58,563 nucleotides of DNA from NCBI GenBank assembly GCA_019120075.1, contig DWVT01000229.1:1-58563 (forward strand), read 5' to 3'. This stretch comes from Candidatus Mediterraneibacter excrementigallinarum. GTDB lineage: Bacteria; Bacillota; Clostridia; Lachnospirales; Lachnospiraceae. The translations under genes were made by a program, and so were the position numbers. The notes below the pieces were generated by a model that saw only the letters and a program-made list of their open reading frames with translations, did not search any database and was not told where the DNA came from. Each line of letters begins with the position of its first letter. Position 1 is the first letter of the stretch. This document shows positions 37,228-44,647 of this stretch, piece by piece.

Positions 37228-39900
37228 TCAGGACTTTTCCAGATTATCCCGGATCGTAGCATCATGGATCCTGATCTTTGTATTGTATTTTATCCTCCTG
37301 AACAGCTGCACCTTCACACATGCTACCAGTTCACTGTCAAGGACTTCATCATTCAACTCCGCCTTTGTCAGACTTCTCAGTTTTGGGATGACCTTCCGGA
37401 TCACCTCAAAATCTTTTGTATCCGCTTTGAAATATCTGTTGAATATTCTCCTTGCCACCTCTTTTGCAAGCATTCTCCTGCCGTAATCGCAGGTCTTCTG
37501 GCAATATCTGACGCACGAACACTCCGGATACGGTCTCAGCTTATCCTGCTTGTCTTTCCAGTAGGTTGACAGTTCCCTGATCCCCTCATCGGACAGGGTA
37601 ATACTGATATTATTCTGAAGTCTGTAATCTTCTGTTTTAATCTCTTCAGGCTCTTCCAGCTTGTTGAAAAAGAAGAATGCTTCCCCGGGTTTCAGCTTTG
37701 CAAGGCGCTTCATCTGTACTTCATCCATGTTCGCAGAATCCGCGAGGATCTGTTTATCCGTTGCTTCCACAAGGCGGAAGGCAAGCTTTATATCCGTGAG
37801 GGCAACCACATCCGTAGTCACCTTTCTGGGCGACTGATCCGCGATCACGATCCCAACCCCGTAGGAGCGGATCTCCGCCAGCATCCTTTTTACCAGTCCC
37901 TGTGCGATGGCGCTCGGATTCGCGTCTCCCTGTCCGGCATTTGTATCCGCGTCCAGAAGAACATGTGCCTCCTCCAGAAGGATCACATTTCTCAAGCCTC
38001 CCTCCCCCACATAATTGCTGTTCACATAAGCCAGGATAGACAGCAGGAGAAGGGAAATGATCAACGCCTTCTGATCGCTGTTCTCGATCGCCGCAAGCTC
38101 GATGATCGTCGGCTTGGACAACATATCTTCGATAGGGATCGAGTAGTAGTTATCGAACAGATTGACCAGTGAATTCAGCCTGACAACACCGGCCCGTCCG
38201 ATATTTTTCGCGTCGCCGGTATAACCGATGGCGTCAAAGGTTTCCTGAAAACATTTCACAAAATCGGTAATATTGAAAACTCTTCCCTTGTCATCGCTTG
38301 TATATGTATCAAGCCACCTGAAATCCGAATAGCAGTTATTGATCGCCTCTTCAAAGATCTTATCCAGGGGCGTCGTCATTGAAACTCCTGCTGCAAACGC
38401 TGTCTTCAAAGTAGATTTATATGTCTCCAGTTTTACATTTTTCGGAGGCACGAAAGGATTATATACAAACGGAGAAATAAAATTTTTCCCCGGGGTAAAT
38501 ACCTGCAGATCCGGAATACTCTGCACCAGTGCCCTGTATTCATTCTTGGCCGGCTCGATCACAAGGAAGGGAATATGATGATCCTTCCAGAGCCTGTCCA
38601 GAAGGCTTACAGAAAATGTCGTTTTTCCGGATCCGGGAGTTCCCACAATCAACATATGTTTTGCAAGATCTTTCAGTGAGATTCCGATCTTGTCTCCCTT
38701 CGCAGAAGATTTCAGTGTCCCGACTTCTATGTCCCCTGAATTTATGATATTGTCCGCATAGGTCCGGCTCGACTTTCCCGCCTCATTGACCGGAAGCCCC
38801 GCCGAGACTTTGCTGCCTCCGACCGGAAGCCTGAAAAATTCCGACGCCTCCTCCGCTGTAATGATATACGGCAGACGGTAATATGCATTGGAGAACATCC
38901 CGCTGTTCCAGATATCCGGATTTCTCCCCGCATTCATAAGCATTTCATTTACCGCCCACGGAAGGGGATAGAAATTTGTATCCTTCTGAACCTCATTTGC
39001 ATAAAGATCCACAAATCTCATATTTACGTTCTGATCCGCTGCATTAAGCTGTGCATACACCCTTGATGAAATATTGGATACCGCCTCCGCACCGCCATAC
39101 ACGAGAATATTATACAGAAACAGCGCGCTGTTCTTCTGATCCGCGTAGTATCTGTAAATTTCCGCATGTTTCTCCGCCAGGGCGAAACTGATATTCCCCG
39201 CCTCGGCAACTCCTTTGCTGAGCGTATCCAGCATCTGCATCATCCGGCTCAGCTCATTGCTCTCATTCCCGTCCAGCCAGGTCGGTATAAGCTGAAAAGA
39301 CACAGCGCATCCCGGATAATCGATCAAAGCATTTACGATACGGCTCAGATCCTGTGCCGTATCAGGGATCCGGTCATAGGCATAGCACATCGGGATCATC
39401 TGATTCTGAAGATTTTCCACAGTCTCCTCTTTCACGACCGCTTTTATCGAAGTGTCTTCCACATTTCTGATGCACCCGGCCAGTTCCTTTGCTCCCACTT
39501 CCGCATATTCGTATTTCTGCAGATCCAGGGCTGATCTGCATGCCGCCAGGACAGAGCCTGTCAGTTCCGCGGCAGCTTCCTTTGCCATATCGATCGACCG
39601 TACGATCAGAAACAGCCTGATCTTCGCTCTGTAAGGCTGATTCTTCACTTCCTCCGTTGTCCACAGAAGTTCCAGGGACAAATCCTTATTCTGACCCGCC
39701 ACTGAGCACTGGACCTTATAATTCTGGTAAATCTCCGACAGCAGATTCCCCATGTCTTTTTTATAACTGTCTATGACCGCTGATTCGTCAGCGTTCTTAT
39801 CAATGATAGAAATATCCGGCACAGACGAGATCTCCACCGCCGCCATTGCAACGGCCTCTCCGTCCGCCAGATATTCTATAGAAATTCCTTTTTCCGCCAT
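37228..39900 (-). CDS. HerA/VirB4-like ATPase (DUF87-type)
   Basis: An 890-residue ATPase. The N-terminal ~390 residues are not recognised. The motor domain has Walker A GTPGSGKTT (~420), an adjacent PAKNEYRAL segment, Walker B VILLEEAHVLL and the downstream IVIADQSPRKV, typical of HerA/VirB4/TraG-like translocases. A Cys-containing C-terminal part (CSCVRYCQKTCDYGRRML) could bind metal. No TM segments are visible, so it would dock on the membrane. ATG 39900 has AGGAGG 12 nt upstream; ATG 39975 is an alternative with a weak site. It precedes the acidic multidomain gene by 97 nt and likely powers movement of a protein or DNA substrate. Confidence 0.82.
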   Translation of the reverse strand: MAEKGISIEYLADGEAVAMAAVEISSVPDISIIDKNADESAVIDSYKKDMGNLLSEIYQNYKVQCSVAGQNKDLSLELLWTTEEVKNQPYRAKIRLFLIVRSIDMAKEAAAELTGSVLAACRSALDLQKYEYAEVGAKELAGCIRNVEDTSIKAVVKEETVENLQNQMIPMCYAYDRIPDTAQDLSRIVNALIDYPGCAVSFQLIPTWLDGNESNELSRMMQMLDTLSKGVAEAGNISFALAEKHAEIYRYYADQKNSALFLYNILVYGGAEAVSNISSRVYAQLNAADQNVNMRFVDLYANEVQKDTNFYPLPWAVNEMLMNAGRNPDIWNSGMFSNAYYRLPYIITAEEASEFFRLPVGGSKVSAGLPVNEAGKSSRTYADNIINSGDIEVGTLKSSAKGDKIGISLKDLAKHMLIVGTPGSGKTTFSVSLLDRLWKDHHIPFLVIEPAKNEYRALVQSIPDLQVFTPGKNFISPFVYNPFVPPKNVKLETYKSTLKTAFAAGVSMTTPLDKIFEEAINNCYSDFRWLDTYTSDDKGRVFNITDFVKCFQETFDAIGYTGDAKNIGRAGVVRLNSLVNLFDNYYSIPIEDMLSKPTIIELAAIENSDQKALIISLLLLSILAYVNSNYVGEGGLRNVILLEEAHVLLDADTNAGQGDANPSAIAQGLVKRMLAEIRSYGVGIVIADQSPRKVTTDVVALTDIKLAFRLVEATDKQILADSANMDEVQMKRLAKLKPGEAFFFFNKLEEPEEIKTEDYRLQNNISITLSDEGIRELSTYWKDKQDKLRPYPECSCVRYCQKTCDYGRRMLAKEVARRIFNRYFKADTKDFEVIRKVIPKLRSLTKAELNDEVLDSELVACVKVQLFRRIKYNTKIRIHDATIRDNLEKS

Positions 39901-39989
39901 ATAGCCATTCACCCTCCTGCGATTTTCCACGCTGATCTCCTGTCCTTCCGGCGCTGAGGCGCCAGAGGACCTCATGTCTTCTCTTCAAT

Positions 39990-40454
39990 TTACGGATAGT
40001 CTTCTCCGCCGTTCGGCGCATGGCATCTCAGAAGTCTCCTTACCCCTTTGATGACGCCCCTGATCGTCCCGTATTTCTCAACAGCAAGGATCATATACTC
40101 CGAGCAGCTGGGCTCAAACACACATCTCAGACGGGTCGCATCAGACGCCTTGTTCTGATAGAGATGGACAAGCCATATGACCGCTCTCCGGGAAAGGCAG
40201 AGCATATAGACCGCTGCCGCGGCCACGCACAGCAGGATCCTGTAAACAAGATCCGGTTCCAGCCCGGCCGCACCGCATGCGATTCCTGATCCCCAAAACA
40301 CCGCTGCCACAAGCACTGCCAGACCGACCAGGGACAGGATCATCTTCTCATAGTGGATCTCCGGCCTGTTCAAAGGATTATCCGGCCGCTTGTGCCCGGT
40401 GCTGAACACCACCGGAGCTCCACCCACATCATATCTGTAATCATCAAGTCCCAT
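39990..40454 (-). CDS. YidD-like domain fused to two TM segments
   Basis: A 154-residue protein. Two predicted TM segments (~38-58, 70-87) precede a C-terminal YidD domain (92-154) with VHLYQNKAS, CVFEPSCSEY (Cys111, Cys117), IKGVRRLLRCHAPNGGEDYP (Cys144). YidD is normally an 70-90-residue membrane-protein insertion factor next to yidC/rnpA, so both the fusion and the location are unusual. ATG 40454 has AGGAGAG upstream. It lies directly before the HerA-like gene, which suggests it helps insert parts of that apparatus. No classical promoter was seen between it and repeat R1. Confidence 0.8.
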   Translation of the reverse strand: MGLDDYRYDVGGAPVVFSTGHKRPDNPLNRPEIHYEKMILSLVGLAVLVAAVFWGSGIACGAAGLEPDLVYRILLCVAAAAVYMLCLSRRAVIWLVHLYQNKASDATRLRCVFEPSCSEYMILAVEKYGTIRGVIKGVRRLLRCHAPNGGEDYP

Positions 40455-40479
40455 TTTTCTCTCCTGTGATCACCGGGAT

Positions 40480-40629
40480 ACTTCGCTCATCTCGCGGCAT
40501 TGCCGCTCGATGGTCTCCGCTCCGGTCCGCGCTAAGCGGATGTACACTGGACATCCCGCGCCGTTGCCCGGCAAATGCCTGCTCGTGCAAGCACAGCAGC
40601 CGCTTGCCGGGCTTATCGCGCAAAAAGCA
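40480..40629. repeat. Interspersed repeat R1, copy 2
   Basis: Shares 40480-40512 with 713-745 and 40607-40629 with 793-815, both identical, plus the GTGCAAGCAC block. An extra segment (about 40513-40560) is absent from copy 1. It separates the two-gene TPR unit from the YidD-HerA genes. Confidence 0.75.
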
Positions 40630-40654
40630 GGAGAAATGCCATGCACTCCTCCTG
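40624..40654 (-). terminator. Terminator after the 236-residue protein gene
   Basis: On the minus strand CAGGAG (40649-40654) pairs with CTCCTG (40628-40633), followed by CTTTTTGC from repeat R1. Whether transcription continues into the YidD gene is uncertain. Confidence 0.6.
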
Positions 40655-40665
40655 TTTGTCCCTGA

Positions 40666-41376
40666 CTATTTCACAAACTTTCTTTCTCTGAGCATCGCTT
40701 TTGCTGCCTGCAGGCTCTGTTCCAATGTTTCATTGTTGCGCATTGAAAAACTGAAATAATCATTCGGAACAACAATCTTAAGTGAATTGACAATATAATT
40801 GTTCTTCTCTGCCTGGATTCCCTTCTTCAGACATCCTACCAGATGCGTATCGATCTTCTCCACCACTCTCTCCTGAGTCGTGAAACTTGTAATATCCTGA
40901 TAGAAGAAATCCTGCGTTGTCTCCCAGGTATCGTCACTGGTCATATCGAACTTATATGTATAGATATAGATCTGCGTATCACTGAAAAAGATCCAGGAAG
41001 CTGCAAATCTCGATGCAACTGCAGTATCGCCCTCTATCTTTACCCACACATCGTTTGTCGGTGTAACATCGTCGAAAGCGTAGCCGCTGAGTACGATCGG
41101 CGGTATCTCCTGGATCTCGCTCTCATCCAGAGCGATCTTTTCCAGAGCACGCTCCCTGAGATTCAGTCCATACAGCCTGTTTGCGACAAGCTGCTGATAC
41201 TCTGTCATCGTCATATTCGATTTTCCCAGGCATCCGGACATGCATCCCGAAAAACATCCCGCCTCACTTAAGAAAAAGTCGATCACCCTTTTCTGCTCCT
41301 CTGACTTTCCTCTCTTCAGATTTTCAATAAATACCTGTTCCGCACTCTTTCCTACGATCTTATCTAAAGCTCCCAT
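40666..41376 (-). CDS. Cys-motif protein of unknown function
   Basis: A 236-residue protein not assigned to a family. The N-terminal part is helical and includes CFSGCMSGC (Cys41, 45, 49, spacing C-x3-C-x3-C). The C-terminal ~130 residues are beta-rich (VWVKIEGDTAVASRFAASWI, QIYIYTYKFDMT, INSLKIVVPNDYFSFSM-like) and end in a helix, a pattern seen in PH-like domains. ATG 41376 has AGGAGGAGAAG upstream. It follows the zinc-ribbon/TPR gene by 27 nt in the same operon. Confidence 0.6.
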   Translation of the reverse strand: MGALDKIVGKSAEQVFIENLKRGKSEEQKRVIDFFLSEAGCFSGCMSGCLGKSNMTMTEYQQLVANRLYGLNLRERALEKIALDESEIQEIPPIVLSGYAFDDVTPTNDVWVKIEGDTAVASRFAASWIFFSDTQIYIYTYKFDMTSDDTWETTQDFFYQDITSFTTQERVVEKIDTHLVGCLKKGIQAEKNNYIVNSLKIVVPNDYFSFSMRNNETLEQSLQAAKAMLRERKFVK

Positions 41377-41403
41377 GCCTCTTCTCCTCCTGCATTCTCT
41401 TTT

Positions 41404-42000
41404 TTACAGACACGACGGTCTGTCCACTTTCAATATCGCATAAAGCTGCTCCACATCCGTGGGGGACAGCCCGGTCTGCTGTGCTTTATCCAGCAGTTCC
41501 TGCCAGGTCGGCGTCGTATTCAGAAATTTCCTCTTATAATAGTCATATTTGATATACGCCCAGAAATAATAGTAGATCCCCAGCTCTTCGATCATCAGCG
41601 CCGCCTTGATATATTCCTCGATCTTATTGATAACAGAACGGTCTTTGATGACATTTGCCTTCTTTCCTCCAAGCTGGCAGATCGCTGCGTAAAAAAAGGC
41701 TTCTGAATTGTCAAAATTGCTTTCCAGAGCCTTGTCAAAAGCCTCCGCCGCCTTATCGTACATACCCAGTTTCAGATAGCACATCGCGATCGATGTATTC
41801 AGATCCTGGTCATCCGGATTCTCAGCCAGGTTCTCCCGATATGCTGAGGCATATTTACTTACCATCGGCATGGGCATGGAATACACGCTGTTAAACGTCG
41901 TGACCACCACAGGTCCCCGGCAGTATGGACACTGTGTCTGTCCGGTGTTTACCCGTGCCCCGCATCCGGGGCATTTGATATCAACTACCTGATGAGCCAT
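41404..42000 (-). CDS. Zinc-ribbon protein with tetratricopeptide-like repeats
   Basis: A 198-residue cytoplasmic protein. The N-terminal zinc ribbon is CPGCGARVNTGQTQCPYC (10-27). TPR-like helices follow (LNTSIAMCYLKLGMYDKAAE, AFDKALESNFDNSEAFFYAA). ATG 42000 has GGGAGAGG upstream; the frame extends to 42051 but without a site. It is the first gene of the minus-strand cluster and lies opposite an HTH regulator. It may be an adaptor for the other zinc-ribbon proteins of the cluster. Confidence 0.75.
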   Translation of the reverse strand: MAHQVVDIKCPGCGARVNTGQTQCPYCRGPVVVTTFNSVYSMPMPMVSKYASAYRENLAENPDDQDLNTSIAMCYLKLGMYDKAAEAFDKALESNFDNSEAFFYAAICQLGGKKANVIKDRSVINKIEEYIKAALMIEELGIYYYFWAYIKYDYYKRKFLNTTPTWQELLDKAQQTGLSPTDVEQLYAILKVDRPSCL

Positions 42001-42083
42001 GTTACCCTCTCCCTTCATGATGTTATCTTTCGTGTGCGGATCGGACTGCAAAACTGCTTCTCCTCTCTGTCACTACTTTATTA

Positions 42084-42112
42084 ATTTTACCTTCTGCCCC
42101 TGTGTTTATCAA
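42084..42112 (-). promoter_or_regulatory. Promoter of the 42.0-kb minus-strand cluster
   Basis: Minus strand: TTGATA (42107-42112), 17-nt spacer, TAAAAT (42084-42089). Confidence 0.75.
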
Positions 42113-42122
42113 GATGTGGACA

Positions 42123-42138
42123 AGTTTGTGGACAAACT
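42123..42138. promoter_or_regulatory. Candidate operator palindrome for the divergent HTH regulator
   Basis: AGTTTGT-GG-ACAAACT is a perfect 16-nt palindrome, 11 nt upstream of the -35 of the minus-strand promoter. A further GTGGACAA copy lies 12 nt to the left. It is the only notable symmetry in the divergent region. Confidence 0.45.
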
Positions 42139-42211
42139 TTTTGTCAGATTTTTTGTTGTCTTCATCCTTGTGCGGTCTGTCTGTATTTCTGGAAAAAAAT
42201 GATCCCGTCTG

Positions 42212-42217
42212 CTATAC
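42212..42217 (+). promoter_or_regulatory. -10 element of the HTH regulator promoter
   Basis: TATACT, with no convincing -35 at 17 nt. The leader to the ATG at 42280 is about 60 nt. A weak promoter would fit a regulator gene. Confidence 0.4.
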
Positions 42218-42279
42218 TGTAAAAGACAGTCTTATTCGACATTCAGATATTGACAGCTTTATTTACGGAGGAATTTACC

Positions 42280-43731
42280 ATGTCAGAATTTTCACAGCTG
42301 CTCACAGAACATATACATCAAAAGGATGTGAGGATCTATTCTCTGGCGGAATACTGCAGTACTGACCGCTCTCTGATGTATAAGATCATACGGGGAAAGA
42401 GAATGCCAGCCTCAATGAAATCAGTCGAGCGGATCGCAGAATTTCTGCGACTGACTCCGTCGGAGGAGCAGGAACTGCGCACGGCTTACCGCATTTCGCT
42501 CCAGGGACGCGATAATTATTACCGGCGCCTGGACATCATGAATTTTCTCGATCATTTCAGGGAGATCCTTGACCCCGCAGCCTCTTCCATGCCACTCGGA
42601 AGTTTTACTTCATCAGACAGTCCGAACATTCCTCTGTCAACTGCATATGAGGTAAGGCAGGCTGCCTATACTGTTATAAACCGGCTTGCAGAGGCGGACT
42701 CTCCGCACCTTTATCTGATGCTGCCACCCGGTTCAGAATTCATTGGTGATCTCATGATCCCGCTGGTGAAATGGAAACTGTCTGCGTCCATAGATCATAT
42801 CATGTGTCTCAACAACACCGAACAGGTCACCCGTGAAAACCGGAACTATAATCTGCACTGCCTGATGAACATCCTTCCGCTCTGTATCAGCGGGTGTTCC
42901 TATCAGCCTTATTATTATTACGACAATATAAATTCAAGACTGGACTCCTTTCAGCTCTTTCCTTATCTGATCCTCACCGAGAGCAGAGCCGTACTCGTAT
43001 CCGGAGATTTTAACAGCGGCATCCTTACCCGCCAGCCTGACCTGCTGCAGCTTCTGAAAAAAATCTTTTCCGAATACCTGTCACAGGCGCGGCCCCTGCT
43101 CCGCATGATCAGCAATGCCGCCGAACAGCTCAGCTATGTACAGGAATGTATCTCAACCGAATCAGGGAAAGAATATCTGTTTCAGATGACCCCCTGCATG
43201 ACTGGTCTTCTAAGCGAAGATTTTTTAAGAAAATATATACGGACCGATGTGCCCCAAAGAGAACTTTTTATCCAGAATCTTCTGAGTCACATTAAAAAGG
43301 TAAACCAGCGTCATAGAAAAGAGACCGTGATCCACATCTTTTCTGAGGACGGAGTGGAAGAATTTCTGAAGACCGGTATACTTGAAGAATATCCCAGCGA
43401 CATCTACCAGGTTCCAGAGCCTGTCGACCGTCTGACTCTGGTCCGGAAATTTATTGATGAATGCCGTACCGGCGGATATCAGATCAAGATGCTCCGGCAC
43501 AACATCGGTACAGTAAAAAACGGAGCGAATATTTATATTACTCCTAACGCAGGATATCTGCTCTTTACCCCAATAGACACGAGCACTCCGGTCTATCTCA
43601 ATATACAGGAATCCGGACTGACCACAGCCTTCTGGGATTTCTTCGAATCCATGGATGACAGCCTGTTCTATTCCCGGGAGGAAGCCATCCTGAGACTTGA
43701 CGACCTGATCCGTAAATATCAGATCATCTGA
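42280..43731 (+). CDS. HTH (XRE-like) transcriptional regulator
   Basis: A 483-residue protein. Residues ~1-70 form an HTH of Cro/CI type (FSQLLTEHIHQKDVRIYSLA, RSLMYKIIRGKRMPASMKSV, LTPSEEQELRTAYRIS). The long remainder has no recognised domain. ATG 42280 has GGAGG 8 nt upstream, preferred over 42250. It is divergent from the minus-strand cluster at 27.1-42.0 kb and is its likely regulator. Regulators of this size with an N-terminal HTH and a large ligand- or protein-binding part are common in Lachnospiraceae. Confidence 0.8.
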   Translation: MSEFSQLLTEHIHQKDVRIYSLAEYCSTDRSLMYKIIRGKRMPASMKSVERIAEFLRLTPSEEQELRTAYRISLQGRDNYYRRLDIMNFLDHFREILDPAASSMPLGSFTSSDSPNIPLSTAYEVRQAAYTVINRLAEADSPHLYLMLPPGSEFIGDLMIPLVKWKLSASIDHIMCLNNTEQVTRENRNYNLHCLMNILPLCISGCSYQPYYYYDNINSRLDSFQLFPYLILTESRAVLVSGDFNSGILTRQPDLLQLLKKIFSEYLSQARPLLRMISNAAEQLSYVQECISTESGKEYLFQMTPCMTGLLSEDFLRKYIRTDVPQRELFIQNLLSHIKKVNQRHRKETVIHIFSEDGVEEFLKTGILEEYPSDIYQVPEPVDRLTLVRKFIDECRTGGYQIKMLRHNIGTVKNGANIYITPNAGYLLFTPIDTSTPVYLNIQESGLTTAFWDFFESMDDSLFYSREEAILRLDDLIRKYQII

Positions 43732-43757
43732 GTTCCTGTTACTTCGTCAGATATCAA

Positions 43758-43805
43758 AAGCAGCGGGAGTACCACTTCTGTCCTTTTGTGGTACTCCCGC
43801 TGCTT
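43758..43805. terminator. Terminator between HTH regulator and PepSY-2 genes
   Basis: Perfect 18-bp stem (43758-43775 and 43788-43805) with a 12-nt loop. TTTTGATATC follows on the minus strand; the plus side has CTGTCTGTC. It serves the converging genes. Confidence 0.85.
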
Positions 43806-43858
43806 CTGTCTGTCATCTGCTTTTCTGAGCTTTTATTTTCTTCCTGCTCCCATCCGCT

Positions 43859-44554
43859 CTACGATCTCTCCTCGCTCCACTCGATCACTTCGCCCGTATC
43901 TGCGTCGATCTCGAAATCATATTCAACCTGCTGGTAAATGATATCTCCCTCATACTTCTGACGTCCGTCGTCATAGTCCAGCTTGATCCGGATATCCTGC
44001 TCTGTCGCCCCAGGCACTCTGTCCAGCGCGGTCTTTGTCGCCTCATCCAGGCTCACCGCCACATTTGCATTCCCGGTGTTTCCGTTCTGCTGTGCCTGAT
44101 AATCATCGTCCCTCTCCACATCTGAGCTCAGGATCGTCCCGTCCGCCGCGTGGATCTCGTATTCATATTCTTTCTCCGCCACATTGAAACGGACCTCGTA
44201 AACCTTTCTTCCGTCGTCTCTGTCCTCAGTTACTCTCAGTCTGGAGATATCTCCCTGTGCAACGCCGGCATCGTTCAGGGCCGCGTCGAGCGCCGCATCG
44301 CTTCCAATGTTCGATCCGCCCGCTGCTGTTCCGCTTCCTGAACCGCCTGCCGCTCCGGTCCCGGATCCGTTTCCGTTCTCTGCTCCGCTGACGGTTCCGG
44401 CTTCTGTATTGCCCGCATTCGCCGCGCTTCCTGCGTTTGATACATTCCCGGCATTTCCTGCGTTGTTTCCTGTATTTCCGGCGTTCCCGCATCCTGCGAG
44501 TGCCCCTAAAACTGTGATCGATAATACTGCCGCTGCGATATATTTTTTCATCAT
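43859..44554 (-). CDS. PepSY-domain lipoprotein (paralogue 2), linked to a two-component system
   Basis: A 231-residue lipoprotein with lipobox LAGC (Cys22), an Asn/Gly/Ala-rich linker (~24-80) and two PepSY-like repeats: ~85-150 (VTEDRDDGRKVYEVRFNVAE) and ~165-230 (TALDRVPGATEQDIR, YEGDIIYQQVEYDFEIDADTG). It is the third gene of a response regulator - kinase - lipoprotein set. Its own promoter box (44614-44647) lies at the very end of the kinase gene. It is probably an external modulator of the kinase or a cargo of its regulon; PepSY proteins in such sets are often feedback partners. Confidence 0.82.
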   Translation of the reverse strand: MMKKYIAAAVLSITVLGALAGCGNAGNTGNNAGNAGNVSNAGSAANAGNTEAGTVSGAENGNGSGTGAAGGSGSGTAAGGSNIGSDAALDAALNDAGVAQGDISRLRVTEDRDDGRKVYEVRFNVAEKEYEYEIHAADGTILSSDVERDDDYQAQQNGNTGNANVAVSLDEATKTALDRVPGATEQDIRIKLDYDDGRQKYEGDIIYQQVEYDFEIDADTGEVIEWSEERS

Positions 44555-44613
44555 ATCTTTTCTCTCCCTTCATTTCTATGCGGTTGTTATATATTGTTCC
44601 TTTTGTTGAGTCT

Positions 44614-44647
44614 AATATATCCCACAAAGATTAAAGAAAGATTAAAG
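44614..44647 (-). promoter_or_regulatory. PepSY-2 promoter with duplicated response-regulator-like box
   Basis: Plus-strand view: AATATA (complement of -10 TATATT, 44614-44619), 10 nt, ATTAAAG (44630-44636), 4 nt, ATTAAAG (44641-44647). The site overlaps the 3' end of the kinase gene. The arrangement matches 26140-26173 base for base in spacing. Confidence 0.65.

Noticed and set aside
35933..37486. Long plus-strand open frame opposite the acidic repeats, encoding Pro/His/Leu-rich repeats
   Set aside because: It is the complement of GAA/GAG-rich repeat codons; the other plus-strand frame gives Ser-only repeats. Neither has a start signal.
42115..42138. Iterons or DnaA boxes from the repeated GTGGACAA
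   Set aside because: Only two copies, in a divergent promoter, with no replication gene nearby; an operator is more likely.
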